Part shown: positions 25,021-37,555 of the stretch, piece by piece | How positions within the stretch are numbered: position 1 is the stretch's first letter | Layout of the letters: each line of letters opens with the position of its first letter | Assembly: GCA_022036555.1 (NCBI GenBank) | Contig: CM039119.1 | Coordinates: 5,270,001 to 5,334,000 of the forward strand | Source of the DNA: Microstegium vimineum | Taxonomy: Eukaryota; Streptophyta; Magnoliopsida; Poales; Poaceae | Direction of reading: 5' to 3' | Length of the DNA stretch: 64,000 bases | The notes under the pieces: generated by a model | What the model saw: the letters and a program-made list of their open reading frames with translations, nothing else | Database searches by the model: none | What the model was told of the DNA's origin: nothing | Made by a program: the position numbers and the translations under genes

Positions 25021-28000
25021 GTAAATTAAAAACATGTGCAATTCATATGCGTCCTCATTTCAATATGCGTGAAATCATGCATGCAGGCATCCTCGCTCTG
25101 TCCTATAGCATTATATGGATTTTAAAATAAATTAAGAGATAATATAAAAGACACGTGTACCCTCGTTTCATTTCCTAATTAGACGCTATCATCAACGTGA
25201 TTAATGGTGTTTGGTTGGTAAATGGAAAATATAATACAAAATTGGGTTTTGTCCTTTAGAATATCTTATATTGAGGAGGAGTATGCACGTACGAATCATG
25301 CATATCTCAATATTTATATTTATCTTTTGTACTGCTTTAATTTAATAATTAGTAGTATGTAGTGTTAGAAAGCTGCAATCGTTTTCTTTGATAGAAATAG
25401 AAACATATATGTCTTATTAGATTCTTCATAATTCTTTCAACTGCCAACTTCTCCATGTTGAATCCAGAGAAAGAAATAAAGGTAGGCACACATGCGCCTG
25501 CTTTTGAATTCGCATGTTGGCTAAGAAACAACTTTTGAATTGGTACCTAATGTTAGAGCATGTATAGTAGTGGGCTATAAGAATAGTGGATTGTAAAAAG
25601 ACTGAATGTTGAGGTGGAGAAAAAAAAAGGAGTGGAATTGCGGTTGTAAACTTATAAACTGCTGGGATATAAGAATCAAGAAACTTTATAAAAGAGATAA
25701 ATAGGTCATGTATTAACATTAAGAGCTAACTATTATACAAGTGAACTGAAAGATAGACTATAAAGATCCTTACAGTCAGCAGTTGACTATATTATTAACC
25801 TTACTCTTAGCGACCATGCATGTAGAATCGTAAATATTTTTGAAACAATGAATAGTAAATATGTTGTGCTTATTCATGAATATATATTTTTAGGCAAAAC
25901 TTTATTCTAAAAAAAGGAACACTTTTTTAAAGAAAAATGCATTTTTTTTGTCAACACAGCCAATTTTTTAGATCTTTTTCATCTAATCAACTTATCAAAA
26001 TAAAGAAAACAACATAAGAAGGAAAAATGATCACAAGTGAAGTCTTTTATTACTTCATCATTTATTCTTGACGGAAACCTCTAATGCTTTGCCTACCAAG
26101 TGGGTAGTCTGGCTTGCGTGTTTATGCGGTAGCATTGGCCAAATCAGGAAACAGTATGTTCACTCTAAAAATAGCCTAAAAAAGAAAAATATTATTTCTT
26201 CGAAAAAAACAATCAACGTACACCAGATTGCCTAAAGAAGAGTTGTGACCCCACAAAAATCAGCATTCTTACCTATGTGAGTAAACTAATTCTCAACCAT
26301 ATGGGTTATAGGTATAGGTAGGTTAACCGAATAGCTATATAAGTAATAGTATAGATTGTCTTAGTACTGCTGATAATAAATATATATATGTTTAATTGTT
26401 TTATTACAATCGCAAACAACACTTTTTGACTCCCAAACCAAATTCTTTTAGCTTAATTTATATTTGAATCTTTCCTTGATTATATCTCAACATGTTACTC
26501 AGTTTTTGGATGATGCATAGAAATTCCTAAATATAGGAAACAATATGAGCTAATTTCACAACCAAAGAGTTGAGCATATTCATACTTGTAATGCTTAGCA
26601 TCACCATAACAAGAAATTTCACACCTGTGAAAATTAATCTTTAGACCTGATTATTGTAGAAAAATACTAAGCAATAATTTTAGTGTTAAGATCTCCATAC
26701 CTTCGGGAAACCATCCCCTCCCTACCAAGGAAAACATTGGAAGATCGACCGTCCATTGGGAAAAAGATACAAAGACTCTTGATAGTTGAGAAAAGTAGCG
26801 GCCATTTGAATCATTGTATTGTATTGTATTGTATTCTTTCCCTTCTTCACCATCCTTCATTTGCTAGCAAGCTTCATATCTATACGTGCGTGATTATGCT
26901 TCTTCTGAATATTATGGAGATCTCAGAGCATCTCCAACGGTTTTGCATTTTTTGTTTAGCAAAATTAAGAATTTGTCAAGTCCCAAATGAATATGGCAAA
27001 GCTAAAAAGAGTCCATCTCCAACGGTTTCCCATTATTCATTTGACAAAACTAAAAATTATACGCGCGAGGGGGGAATATCTCGAGAGAGTAGTGTGTTGG
27101 GCGATTGCCAAGCGAAATGCAGCTTGACATATATGCCAAATATCACCTGGTGTTTGCCAAGTTAACAAAAATGTCAAACTCATTTGTCAAACCGTTGGAT
27201 AGGGGATTTTTAGACTTTTTTGCAAAAATAAGAATGTCAAGCCCATTTACAAAACCGTTGGAGATGCTCTGACCGTTGGGGCTACTAATATAATAGCGCA
27301 TTGAAATATGTCTAACTCCACCAAAAAGAATATATAATAAGGTCCCCTTTAGAACGTGGAAAATGCATTTAAACTGATTTCTATATAATTTCTATGTTTC
27401 GAAAGGTCTAAGAGTATTATTGTTTTTTTTTCAAAAACAAATCTGTACAAAATTATACTCGAGTTAAAATCTAATTATATACTATCTAATAATTTCAGAA
27501 AAGAGAGCTTGCACTGCACTTTGGATGTAACTTTACGGAAGGAAAATGGAAGAATGCAGACCGAGGGCGTGCCGTATATCTCATGGATGGGCAAGGCTGC
27601 ACGCCACTACTCATGTCGCTGTTATCACGCTAGCTTCGTGCCGGCACGTGCAAAATGAGGCACTAGGCATGGGAGCCACGTGTTCAGTTTTAGTCACTCA
27701 TCGCCAACTTGTGGGGCCCACCCATGTCGTCGTAGCACGCAGGTCTGCTAGTTAAACTAACGTGCTAATTCCAACGGTTTTCCAGCAAAAACCCAGACGT
27801 ACAAGTAAAATCCATGTGAATTCCTCTGCAAAATCCAGCGGCCAAGCAAACAGAGCATGCAGTTTTGAGCTGTGAAGCACTGCTAGCTGCTGCCACAAAG
27901 TCCATGGCTGTCATATTCAGAAGATTGAGAACGAAACCTTGGACGAAGACGAGCAGGAACAGCTCGGTCGTCCAGCATCGTATTCATATCTCCGTGGATG

Positions 28001-28570
28001 GGCACATGTCGGATGTTAGGCGGCCCGTGTGAACCAACGAAATGTTTACTACTAATCCATAGGTAGTTGTATACTGAATGTGTGAATGGAGAAGGATATT
28101 AGGTGATGCAATCTTCAAAAAGGAAAATATAAAAATAGGAAAAGGAGACGCAAATCTTCTCCAAGTTCAGATATCTGACATAACAACTGGAAAGCAGACA
28201 TGTGTCTTAGCTTGCCTGGCCGGCTGCTAAAGTATCCGGCGTTTTATAATATCTTGATGCAATCAGGCACACATGTACGTTTAAGATGTAGTAGGCTTGT
28301 AGCATACACACGTACTAATACTTGCACATTCCAAAAGCATATAAATTGAAGCTGAATAATTGATCAAAAACTAGATACAACGCATACTGAAGAACATGTA
28401 TCTTCTGAGGAAAACGTGTCCCAAGTAATAATCTCTTCTTCTTTAACAGTGAACAATGTTAACAATTACCACCTACAGGCAGAACCCGGAATCAAAATTA
28501 TGATGTTTGGTTGTACAGTGGGGCACCGGACGGTATCTGAATGAGCACAAAATGCACCACTGAATTTTTT
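25021..28570. other. AT-rich intergenic region
   Basis: No gene recognised in 3.5 kb. Contents seen: a MITE-like segment around 25554-25805 starting near TTAGAGCATGTATAGTAGTG; a pentanucleotide (TTGTA)n at about 26815-26836; and the inverted-repeat MITE at 26923-27272. The part from 28200 to 28570 is the downstream flank and 3' untranslated region of the DUF1365 gene. Confidence 0.6.
26923..27272. mobile_element. MITE with TCAGAGCATCTCCAACGG termini, 350 bp
   Basis: The ends TCAGAGCATCTCCAACGG and CCGTTGGAGATGCTCTGA are perfect inverted repeats, continuing with TTTTG and CAAAA. The GAGCATCTCCAAC terminus is common in grass MITEs. An internal copy of CCATCTCCAACGGTTT occurs near 27012. No clear target duplication could be read, so the superfamily is left open. 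Confidence 0.75.
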
Positions 28571-31500
28571 TCATGACCAAGGCCACTGAGCGTCCCTCCA
28601 GACGCACCACCTCTTCGTGAAGCTCTCATCGCCCTTGCCATCTACATGGTTCGTGGTCCCAGCCCTCTTTTCTGCGGTTCCGCTTCTTCGGTTCTTCGTC
28701 TTCTGCCTCTGAAGGTAGCTACAGGAGGTGCGGAGCTCGAGATCGCGCTCCAGCGCTTCGGCCCTGTAACTCGGGTTCCAATACCTGGGATGGTCTAGGA
28801 ACTTGACGTTCTTCAGCCAAAGTCTGAGGGCCTGGATAACAGCGGCAGAGCACCAGTAAGATTAGGCAGAAAACAGGGCTATGAAGCGAGATGAATGTAT
28901 CAGCAGCTCAAGCGTGTACTACACGTTATGCATGAATTGATTCTAAGCACAGTTGAGATGCTGATGACGACGTGTCAACCGAAGCAAGTTCCAATTGTCA
29001 GCCATCAGTTATCAGTTGGTGATGATGTATCAACAAATGAAATGTCTTATATTCACTGTCCACTTCAAATTTTGCTACTACGGATGCTTGAAAATTTTGA
29101 TAGTATATACCAGTACAGAAGTCTTCTGAACTATTAGCAGTTCACAGCATTGAAGTATGCGATTAAAAGGGACACCTAATATCCACTAAACTATGAGCCT
29201 ATACCAGTACATAAGTCTTCTGAACTATTAGCAGTTCACAGCATTGAAGTATGCGATTAAAGGGGACGCCTCATCTCTACTAAACTGAGTCTAATGGATA
29301 TGGTCTGATATCATTCAGGATAATGAGAATGGTCACCGGAGCCTTATTTGAAAGTACAAGTGCACTGTGGCCGTGTCTTTCTAGGTAATGGGGTTGGGCC
29401 AGGGTCTGTGAGAGGAGGGACTAAAGCACATGTAAGAGTTTAAAGTTGCCAATAAAATTATGGTTAGTTTGCTGGTTAGAACCTAAAAAAGATTACATGC
29501 TTGCAAAAATATTGCTTACAAAAAGAACAGATGGGACATGGTTTTCATGTATGTACTAGCAGGAATTCTATTGGGAGCGTTATTGAGTTCCTCAAGGCTC
29601 AGTTAGACCATGTCTGTTAAAGTGCCCTCTAGCAAATCTGGCAGGCATCTGTATTTAAAATGAAGGTCTCGGTTTCATGGCTCATGTTAGCCTATTTTCA
29701 ACATGGTAGGCTTTCAGATTTATCAGCTCTGTGCATCATGTCTGCTCTCAAGATAGGAAGGCTATCGCCAGAAATGGACTGAAGAACCCCTCGAGAGGGA
29801 GTAATAAACTAGTTAAACTATGCTGTAATGCCAGGTCATGGCATTCAGTCTCCTCAAGTTCCATTCCCCTCAGATTGTATGCGTGGGATGTGAGTGTGAC
29901 TGGTGCAAGATCTTGTGTCTTTGAACTATAATGATACTTGCTGTGCCAACATGGTGCTCTTTTTGTAAGAATGAACACTAATGGAGAACATAGCACAGTT
30001 ATTCCAATTACATAATCCAAAGTCCAAACTACCAGTTGCTATTTCCATCTTAAAAAACATGTATAAATGCACCGATATTGATCTGACTAGTGAAGTAAAC
30101 ACAGTGCTTTGGACAGTGGCAGACATACGATTTGGCCAAGACTAGAGCCAAAATTTAAGCGCATAAAAGATAGAACTACATATATGTCACATATCAAGAC
30201 ATAGAAAAAGAAAATGACAAATTCCAAAATTTGGATGAACTTGATCTACAAGCTTAATGTCACATACCAAGGTAGTCTTTCAGAACTCAAGGCTTTCTAA
30301 ACTCAGCGAAGAATCAACACTTTTCAAGCATATGTTGATTCAATCGCCATGACAGATATTCAAATCAAACATAGAGGGAAGAAGAATAAAGAAAATAGCC
30401 ACCAAGTTTATGTCATTTTTTATACATACTAGCAACCTTTTCCTTAGTTATCAGATAGGGTTTATTGCTCACTATGGAAAATGCAACCACAATCTTAACC
30501 GTGGAATTAGAAAAAGTTGCATAACATGTGGGACCCTTACCTCCCAGTATATCCATGCAGCAACTTTGTGCGGCATCAGCCAGAAGAAGGTTGCCAGCCT
30601 TAGAGAATTACTTGTCTGTCCAACCAATTTGGCATCCAAAGCTGCAGTGAAATAGTCCCCAAGTGTCGGATGCTGAACTGATATAACAACATAGAGTCTA
30701 TCACCAGGGGCACCAGCACGAATACTCCAGTTGCTGAGCATATCCTACAACTCATGCCAACAAAAAGAAGCCCACTAAGAATAAGCAACAGAGGTGAACA
30801 CAGTACACAAAGTTACCAAAACTTAACTATGCAAGGCGCACAAGCAAGTATCAGGATTCAGAAACATCCATTACAGGATTGTGCAAAAGAATTCGACAAT
30901 GAGATCAAAGATGGAAGTGAATAGAGAAAACTAACATTTTGACTGATGTTAGATCTGATTTGTTCACGACTCATCAGTCAAACACATCACATTGTCTGAA
31001 TTCTAAATAAACAAGGGCACGTTTTTTTTAGCTGGCTTATATTGATTCTTAACTGAGGCCATACCATAAAGGGGCTGACATGCAAGGGCTTCGCGACGAG
31101 ATCTGAGCCCGGTTGGAAGGTAAACATTACCCTCTCTCCCCAAGGAGTGTTTGTGACCTGATAGCAATGGCAAGAGATCAGACAGTTGCAAATAATCAAC
31201 CAGAAACCTATGGACATGAATCGTATGTACATTGATCTCACCTCGGCAATGCACATCATGAGCTCTCCATCTTGTCCCTGCCCTGCAGAATCGTAGCAAT
31301 AGTAAATGCTCAGCGGGTTCTGTTCGTATCCCACGCTCTTGGGTATCGTCAGGAGGTGCCTTCATCAAGGAAGAACAAGGCGAGTCAGCGCTCAAGAGCC
31401 GAGCCATTTTGTCAAACAGAGATTTTTACAATGAGACTGCTCTGCTTTTGCAGCTGTACAATAAACTGAAGACTCTCTAAAGCAAAATGTGGTTTCCCGA

Positions 31501-31874
31501 TAGGTTCGATTTATTTTCGCGTGCCGAACTTTCGCTAAGAAACTGCAGTGGAGAGGATGGACTCACACGGGGCCGGAGGTGGAGGCGACGCGGCGGGCTT
31601 CGTCGGCGGAGAGGTGGTCCGGGAGCGGCAGGCGGTCGAGGTCAACGAGGGCGTAGCGCGCGGGGTACTCGAAGGCGTGCGCCGCCGGGCGCCGGCGCGA
31701 GTGCCGGACGCGGCCCTCGTAGAGCCGCGCCGCCGCGGCGGGCCCATGGGTAGGGGCAGCAGGGGCAGCGCGGCTCGGGTAGCTGACGAGGAGGCGGAGG
31801 AGTAGCAGGAGCGAGTGGAACGCGGAGGTGGCGAGGGTCGCGGCCAGGGAAGCGAGCAAGCAGAGTGCCTCCAT
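28571..31874 (-). CDS. DUF1365 family protein
   Basis: Function is not established for this family. Five exons on the minus strand: 31874-31567, 31359-31242, 31157-31065, 30744-30541 and 28831-28571, all GT-AG, giving 327 aa without a break. The N-terminal ~31 residues are hydrophobic (LLASLAATLAT...LLLLLRLLV), a likely signal anchor. Family signatures follow: LYEGRVRHSRRRPAAHAFEY, ALVDLDRLP, HLLTIPKSVGYEQNPLSIYY (the GY..NP.S.YYCYD motif), NTPWGERVMF, KPLHVSPFM, and LRLATFFWLMPHKVAAWIYW. The tail is basic. DUF1365 genes in bacteria often neighbour cyclopropane-fatty-acid synthase and an amine oxidase; no such neighbour is seen here. Start is the first in-frame ATG ahead of the hydrophobic segment. 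Intron 4 is 1.7 kb and contains a 94-bp tandem duplication. Confidence 0.92.
29106..29293. repeat. 94-bp tandem duplication in DUF1365 intron 4
   Basis: The stretch beginning TATACCAGTACAGAAGTCTT at 29106 is repeated from 29200 with a few substitutions, both copies containing TTAGCAGTTCACAGCATTG. It lies in non-coding sequence. Confidence 0.9.
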
Positions 31875-32078
31875 GGCTGCTGCTCTGATTTGCTGAAATT
31901 ACAACTTTTTTTTATATACGCTGAAATTTGAGTTTTTTTTTTGATATATGCTGAAACTCGATTTGTTCCACGGGAAACCTTCTGTGCATGGTAAACACCA
32001 GCACATGGGGGCGCGTGCGCCAGTTCTTGCTAGTATTTGTTGGGAGCAATGGACGGAGTTAAGGTTTTTTGCTAGGTA

Positions 32079-32636
32079 TTTCCTTTGTCCCAAATTACAA
32101 GAATTTTCAATAATATTGGAAAATCAAAGTATCTTAAATTATAAGATATTTTAAGAATTTTGGAGCAAAATATCTCAAATTTAACTAGATATATATGATA
32201 ATGTAATAACATTTATGATGTCCATTGGCGGATCCGAGATGCGATTAAGAGGGGCTAAGTAATGAAGATGATGATTGACAATGAAGATTTATGACTAATA
32301 TTTACTATCTAAGTTCATGTCATGATTAACCATGAAGATTTCGATGAATTTTATAGAGATTTAATGGAGAAATGTGTGGATTTTATAGAGATTTCATAAA
32401 AAAATGAGTAAATTTTATAGAAATCTAATGGAGAAATGAAGCCAAGGGGGGTGGGGACGGATGCCCCACTGATGATGTCAACTAAGTATTATTATATTTA
32501 TAGTTAATTATATTTTCATAATATACCTATTTTATGTCATAAAGCTTTATAGTTTTTTGTATAATTATTGGTCAAACTTGAGATGCTTTGAATCTCTAAA
32601 ATTCTTGGAATGTCTTATAATTTGGGATGGAGGAAG
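32079..32636. mobile_element. Stowaway MITE, TSD TA, enlarged by a nested insertion
   Basis: Left end TTTCCTTTGTCCCAAATTAC and right end TATAATTTGGGATGGAGGAA are inverted repeats flanked by TA (32077-32078, 32637-32638). At 558 bp it is about twice the length of the copy at 9435-9694, the difference being the insertion at 32223-32471. Confidence 0.85.
32223..32471. mobile_element. hAT-type MITE nested in the Stowaway element, 8-bp TSD ATGATGTC
   Basis: A 249-bp insertion from CATTGGCGGATCC to GGATGCCCCACTG. ATGATGTC stands on both sides (32215-32222, 32472-32479), an exact 8-bp duplication typical of hAT elements. The ends CA(T/G)TGG(C/G)G are short inverted repeats. Confidence 0.85.
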
Positions 32637-33964
32637 TATTTATTGGGAGCGATAGATGGCTCGGAATTGCTGCTACGGTCTAGTAATAGTCTAATATAAA
32701 GTTGTACTGCCCTAATAGAAATACTACAAACTCTTTATTGGTATGGACTAACACGGTACATGCACTCCGCTGCATACAATGTACAAAACAAAAGATAAAG
32801 AAAAAAAAGTAAAAATAATAAAGTAGAAATAAATTTGAAACTAAATAAAAAATTAAAAAAATGTCACGTCGATGAACAGTGATGGATAATGTCAGATGGC
32901 CTGGAGAGCGGGATTGTTGAATATATAATATATTGTATATATGTATATTTGTGTGCCGTTGTAAAAGTAATCTAATATATCTACAAAAGTCAAAGCGACT
33001 AGTAGAACAGTACTACATAGCAAAGTTTCTGTTTTTTTTTCCTGAAAAATAAAATTGAAATATTTGTTGTACTTTTGAGTTCCCATTTCATCACAAAAAA
33101 GAAGAAAAGATCGTTTGTTACAGCATGATGTGGTAAGGTAGCGATTGGTACATCATTGCCGTGCAAGTTGATAATAATAAAATTCTCTTGGTAGCTGTAC
33201 GACTCGATGCTCTCCAGTGCCCACAGACCACAAGAGGCCACTGGATTGGAGTTTTGTACTATCCCTGGTTCTTGGATGGCTACACTCCACGTCAGTATGG
33301 TGTATGGATAACATGATAACCATTTTGTTTCCCATGGAAAAAAAGCATGATGATGATCGAATCTCTGCTCCTCTCTCCGACGCTTTGGAAAGTAACATGA
33401 TCCACCTTTGTCTGGCTAAAGGGCATCTGAATAGATACGAAAAGAAATTTTGCAAGCTCAAAAAGTTTTCAGAAAACTGTTGCCACTTTGTGTGAGGAAG
33501 AAATGCGAAGCGTTGCACTTGCAGAGTGAAAGAACAAGTACTTACTTCTTACAGCACATATCGATAAGCACAGCCGCACAGGAATGCAATGCACAAAGGA
33601 AGAACAGCTACAAACTTATGCAATCGGCTTGTCAACAAAGCAAGGAAACCTCTGATGAATGAAAAGACCAAAGAGCGAAATAGAGCAACAGTTTTGTTCA
33701 AGAATCTGACAAGCATCCACTTACAACAAGGTCTGATGAGGGAGTTTGTCTCTCCGATTTGAAGAACCTCAATTTATTTCTTTACATCTACAACAACTCC
33801 GGATAACACATAGATATCTGACTGGAAAACATCCTACTATACAGAACACAGCAATTGTGCAGCTCAAAATGGGGGGCAGTTCCAATAACTGACCGATCAT
33901 AGTGACCAACCTGGTACTGGTTGATGAGCTGCGGTCGTTCTGAATGCAGATTATCAGCGAGCAG

Positions 33965-35233
33965 CTAAGCATGCAGAATCTGGCTGCTTGAAGGTGTCAG
34001 GTCGCCGAATTCCTTAGGGACATCCACATCTTGCCAGCAAATGGAGTAGCCCGGCGTACTCCTGCTATCCGGATCGTCGCCAGCAGGTTCCTTCTTCTGA
34101 ACATGGCCAATGGCGACATTGAGACCTCGTCCGACGACGACGATCCTGCTGTCGAGACAACTGACCGAAAACGGCTTCATGATGCGCTCGGGCATCGGAG
34201 GTCCGCTGACAGAGTCCCATGAATCGGCCTCCGGATCATAGACCTTAACCTTCATCCTCTCATACTCTGAAATGACGAACAGTCTCCCCTCAATGACAAC
34301 ACTTAGCCCTGTCCACCCTTCACGCATCCCAACCGGCATCACCTCCCACCGATCAATCTTAGGATCATAAACTTGGCCTCTCGGCGACGAGAAGAACGGC
34401 CAAGCGCATCCTTCGGTGACATAGAGCCTTCCACCAATGACAGCCGAGTCAGACGACGCCATGTTCATCCCCATGCTAGCAACAGGTTGCCAAACACCCT
34501 TCTCAGGATCAAGAACCTCAGCCGAATTGAGCTCAAACTGGTCGGCGCTATACCCACCAGCGACATAAACCCGGCCATCAATCACGCCGCCGGCGAAGAA
34601 CGACCGTGCGGTGAGCATCCGCTTCATGACCGTCCACCTGTTCCTGTAGACGTCGTACTTGAGCACGAGGTGCAAGGGGCAGTCCATGTCGGACACGAGG
34701 CCGCCGCAGACGAGCAGCGCGGCGCCGTCGGAACCGGGGACGGCGACGCAGCCGAACCCGCGTGGGCAGGCCCTGTCGCGGCAGGGCATGGGCGGGATGG
34801 CGTGCCAGGTGAGGTGGCCTAGGTCTAGAACCTTCCACTGGATCTTGCCCGTGCAGCGGTGGAACGCGAGCGTGAAGAGCCACGGCGTGCGCAGGCCCAG
34901 CTGCCGACGCTGCGAGAAGAAGCGCGCCTTGTCGGCCAGGAGGTGCCTCCAGCGTCGGCTCACCAGCCTGCACGCGTCGTGCGACGACACGGGTAGGCGG
35001 AGCAGGCAGTTGAGCGCCGCGTCGTCGGGGAGGGCTGGGATTAGTGGCGCCTGCTGCTGCTCCTCCTCCTCCTCCTCCCATGCCGACGGCGGTGGCTGCT
35101 GCTGGTGATGGTGGTGGTCTGGATCCGTGGTGGTGGAGGTGGCGGTGAGACGGAACCTCGGCGTCAGCTTCATCTGCGCGTCGCCGAGCTTGTGGACTGG
35201 GGACTGCTCGGAGGACACCCGGACGCGGCGCAT
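33965..35233 (-). CDS. F-box/kelch-repeat protein (At1g30090-like)
   Basis: Likely substrate receptor of an SCF ubiquitin ligase. One uninterrupted coding exon of 422 codons. The N-terminus (MRRVRVSS...PVHKLGDAQMKL) resembles the Arabidopsis At1g30090 type as recalled. A His/Gln/Pro and Glu/Gln low-complexity part spans 39-62. The F-box is at about 64-105 (LIPALPDDAALNCLLRLP ... CRLVSRRWRHLL). Kelch repeats follow at about 150-350, with the typical GG pairs and distal W/Y (LLVCGGLVSD, ARSFFAGGVIDGRVYVAGGY, AEVLDPEKGVWQPV, VIGGRLYVTEG, VYDPKIDRWEVM, VIEGRLFVISE, VYDPEADSWDSV). GC-rich 5' part, no frameshift. The 5' leader probably contains an intron in 35234-35900; this was not resolved. Confidence 0.92.
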   Translation of the reverse strand: MRRVRVSSEQSPVHKLGDAQMKLTPRFRLTATSTTTDPDHHHHQQQPPPSAWEEEEEEQQQAPLIPALPDDAALNCLLRLPVSSHDACRLVSRRWRHLLADKARFFSQRRQLGLRTPWLFTLAFHRCTGKIQWKVLDLGHLTWHAIPPMPCRDRACPRGFGCVAVPGSDGAALLVCGGLVSDMDCPLHLVLKYDVYRNRWTVMKRMLTARSFFAGGVIDGRVYVAGGYSADQFELNSAEVLDPEKGVWQPVASMGMNMASSDSAVIGGRLYVTEGCAWPFFSSPRGQVYDPKIDRWEVMPVGMREGWTGLSVVIEGRLFVISEYERMKVKVYDPEADSWDSVSGPPMPERIMKPFSVSCLDSRIVVVGRGLNVAIGHVQKKEPAGDDPDSRSTPGYSICWQDVDVPKEFGDLTPSSSQILHA

Positions 35234-36882
35234 GCTCCGACGCTGCTGCCGTCCGGTTTGGTTGGCCAGTGAAGTGAGGAAATGAAATCCCCAATTTCTT
35301 GGCCTCGCTCGCGATGGAATTCAATCAATCAATCACTGCAGTTGAACAGCATGCCTGATAACAAAACAAACGAAACAAAGCACCGAGGAATCAATTGCTA
35401 TAGAACTTTGACTCGGAAAAAAAATAAAAATAGCTGTAGAATGAACAAGACGGACTGGAAATGGAAAACAAAACAAAACAGGAGAGCGCTCCGGATTTAT
35501 TTACACTAACCGACCGATGGAATCAATCAATCCCAATCTCAGGCGAGGAAGGGCAAAATCATGCACACTCTAACCCTAGTTCTCGTAGCAAGACTCCCCA
35601 CCCCCAAAGATCGTACAAACAAAATCGGTGGGGGCAAACTCGAACAGCAGGCCCTAATCTAATCCTTGGCCCCAACCAACTCCCAAAGCAAGATGGAACG
35701 GAAAGAAGAGATAGAGTGTGGAGGAACTTGCCTGCTGGACGGACGGCTCCCGGAAAAAGCAGCTGATGATGCCGTTGCTCGGTTGCTCCAAGCCCAACCA
35801 CCGCCAGCACGAGCCCAGCAAGACCGACCGCCGCAATCGCCAGACCAGAGCAGGAGCAGAGAGGAAGCAAAACCGGCCCAAAGAAGACGACGGGTGAGGT
35901 CAAAAGAGGGCATTTAATTTTGGCTGGAGATGGGGACGGGCTGGCAGTGGCCGCCGCTCAAACAAAGGCTGACCGCACAGTCAGGCCAGTGTCCCCGTCA
36001 CTAGTACTAATCCAGTACTGTAGTAAATTGTTTTCTGTCTCTTTTGCTTCCTCTCTTCACTCACTGGGTCTCTACAGAAAATGGAAATTACCGTATGGTA
36101 AATTATTACTAGTGCATCTTTTCCTCTCCTTTTTCTGAGATTGGGTGCGTGGGAGGTAGGTATGCGCGCCAAGGGGAGGTTGGTGAATAAATGAGTGAAT
36201 CAATCTATACCTAATCATCATCATCTTCGTGGGATCGGATTAGCTCGCTGATCACGACGGCCTGCCTCTTCAACCTCACCGACTCACTGGACCAAGCGCA
36301 CCCTAAATTGACGTCGACTCCAGCGGTCTCGTCGAGCCAGGCGCTACCAAACCGGCTGGTGATGACGTGGACGGAGGGCCCCCTTACCAAACCACAAACC
36401 CAACGAACTCCTCTGCTGTGCCTGCTGCTACCTCTGTCTATTGTGCATTGCTTGTATATACTGTATGTATGTGAGGTCTTGTTTAGAACACAGATTTTTT
36501 TTTTCTGTGTTCGTGCGTTTTTCTTGTGTGAAAATTAACTGATTTCTACCCTAAATTGGAGAGGCCGCCGAATGAACTGATTTCTACCCTAAATTGGAGA
36601 GGCCGCGGAAGGTCAACTGCTGCTGCTAAAGGTGACGTAATGTCAGGTACGCAGGTTCTTGATTTCCTTTGATAAATACAGTAGGTTCGGAAGGAAGACA
36701 AACTGCCCCTACCTAATCGATTGATGAACGGGAACAGCGAAAGCTTGTTAATCAGTTTACATGGGAACCGAACAGGACTATCAAATAACCATCTTGATGA
36801 AAAAAATGTCTTCACTTGTGCTCACGAAGTTTTATTTTATGTTTTTTTTTCTGTCTATCTTGGAACGAGACCTTCGGCTGCG
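35234..36882. other. 5' leader/promoter of the F-box gene and flank of the first MULE
   Basis: The part to about 35920 is GC-mixed and reads like the untranslated leader and first-exon area of the minus-strand F-box gene. Beyond it no gene is seen. A 36-bp direct repeat beginning CTGATTTCTACCCTAAATTG occurs at 36539 and again at 36575. Confidence 0.5.
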
Positions 36883-37555
36883 AACTTTTTTTTTATTTTT
36901 AACCATTTTTATTTTTATTAAGTAAATTTAATATTAATATGTTTTTTTTTTTTTTACATCTAACCCCTTTGGCCGCGCCAGGGTGCATGGCGCGGCGAAA
37001 TCACGCTGCCGCGCCATGCATGGTGGCGCGGCAGAGGTGCTGACTCAGCATGCCCCGACGCGGGCATGCTGACTCACCGCGCTGACTTGGCAAGGCTGCC
37101 GCGCCGCCATGCATGACGCGGCAGTGCTCACGGATCTTAGCGCGACAAGGCCATATATAGGCCCACCGCGCGTCCCTCTTTCAAACGCTGGCTCTTTCTC
37201 CTTTGCTCCCCTCCTCTCTCTCGGGGTTTTCTCCTCTTTGCTCATTTTTTCGAATCACTAAATCAAACCATAAAATTTTTTATTTGATCCATTCAACTTC
37301 AAGAGCAAGGTATCTTATCTCTCCTCTACTATTTTTTCGCATTGATTTGTTCTATATAACTTGTATTTTAATATTGATTAGTAGGTATAGTTTGAATAAT
37401 TTTTGAATTGTTGTATATGATGCCACGACGTGGTAGAGCTATTAAATCTAGGTAATTTCACTATATTTGTTGTATTTGTTTCGGTTCTCTGATTTATAAC
37501 GACTAGTTTATTGTATAGTAATGAGGTAATTATACCGAAATTGATTCAATTTTAG

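Larger units (their letters stand above)
31875..33964. other. Intergenic region between DUF1365 and F-box/kelch genes
   Basis: About 31875-32070 is the DUF1365 promoter side. A Stowaway element with a nested hAT-type MITE fills 32079-32636. The remaining AT-rich sequence to about 33700 shows no gene, and about 33700-33964 is the likely 3' untranslated region of the F-box gene. Confidence 0.6.

Noticed and set aside
31487..31805. Plus-strand Arg/Gly-rich open frames
   Set aside because: They are the complement of DUF1365 exon 1, which has clear family motifs on the minus strand.
34578..35324. 248-codon minus-strand frame overlapping the F-box/kelch gene
   Set aside because: Shifted-frame shadow of the F-box/kelch coding exon, Arg/Ala/Pro-rich with no domain.
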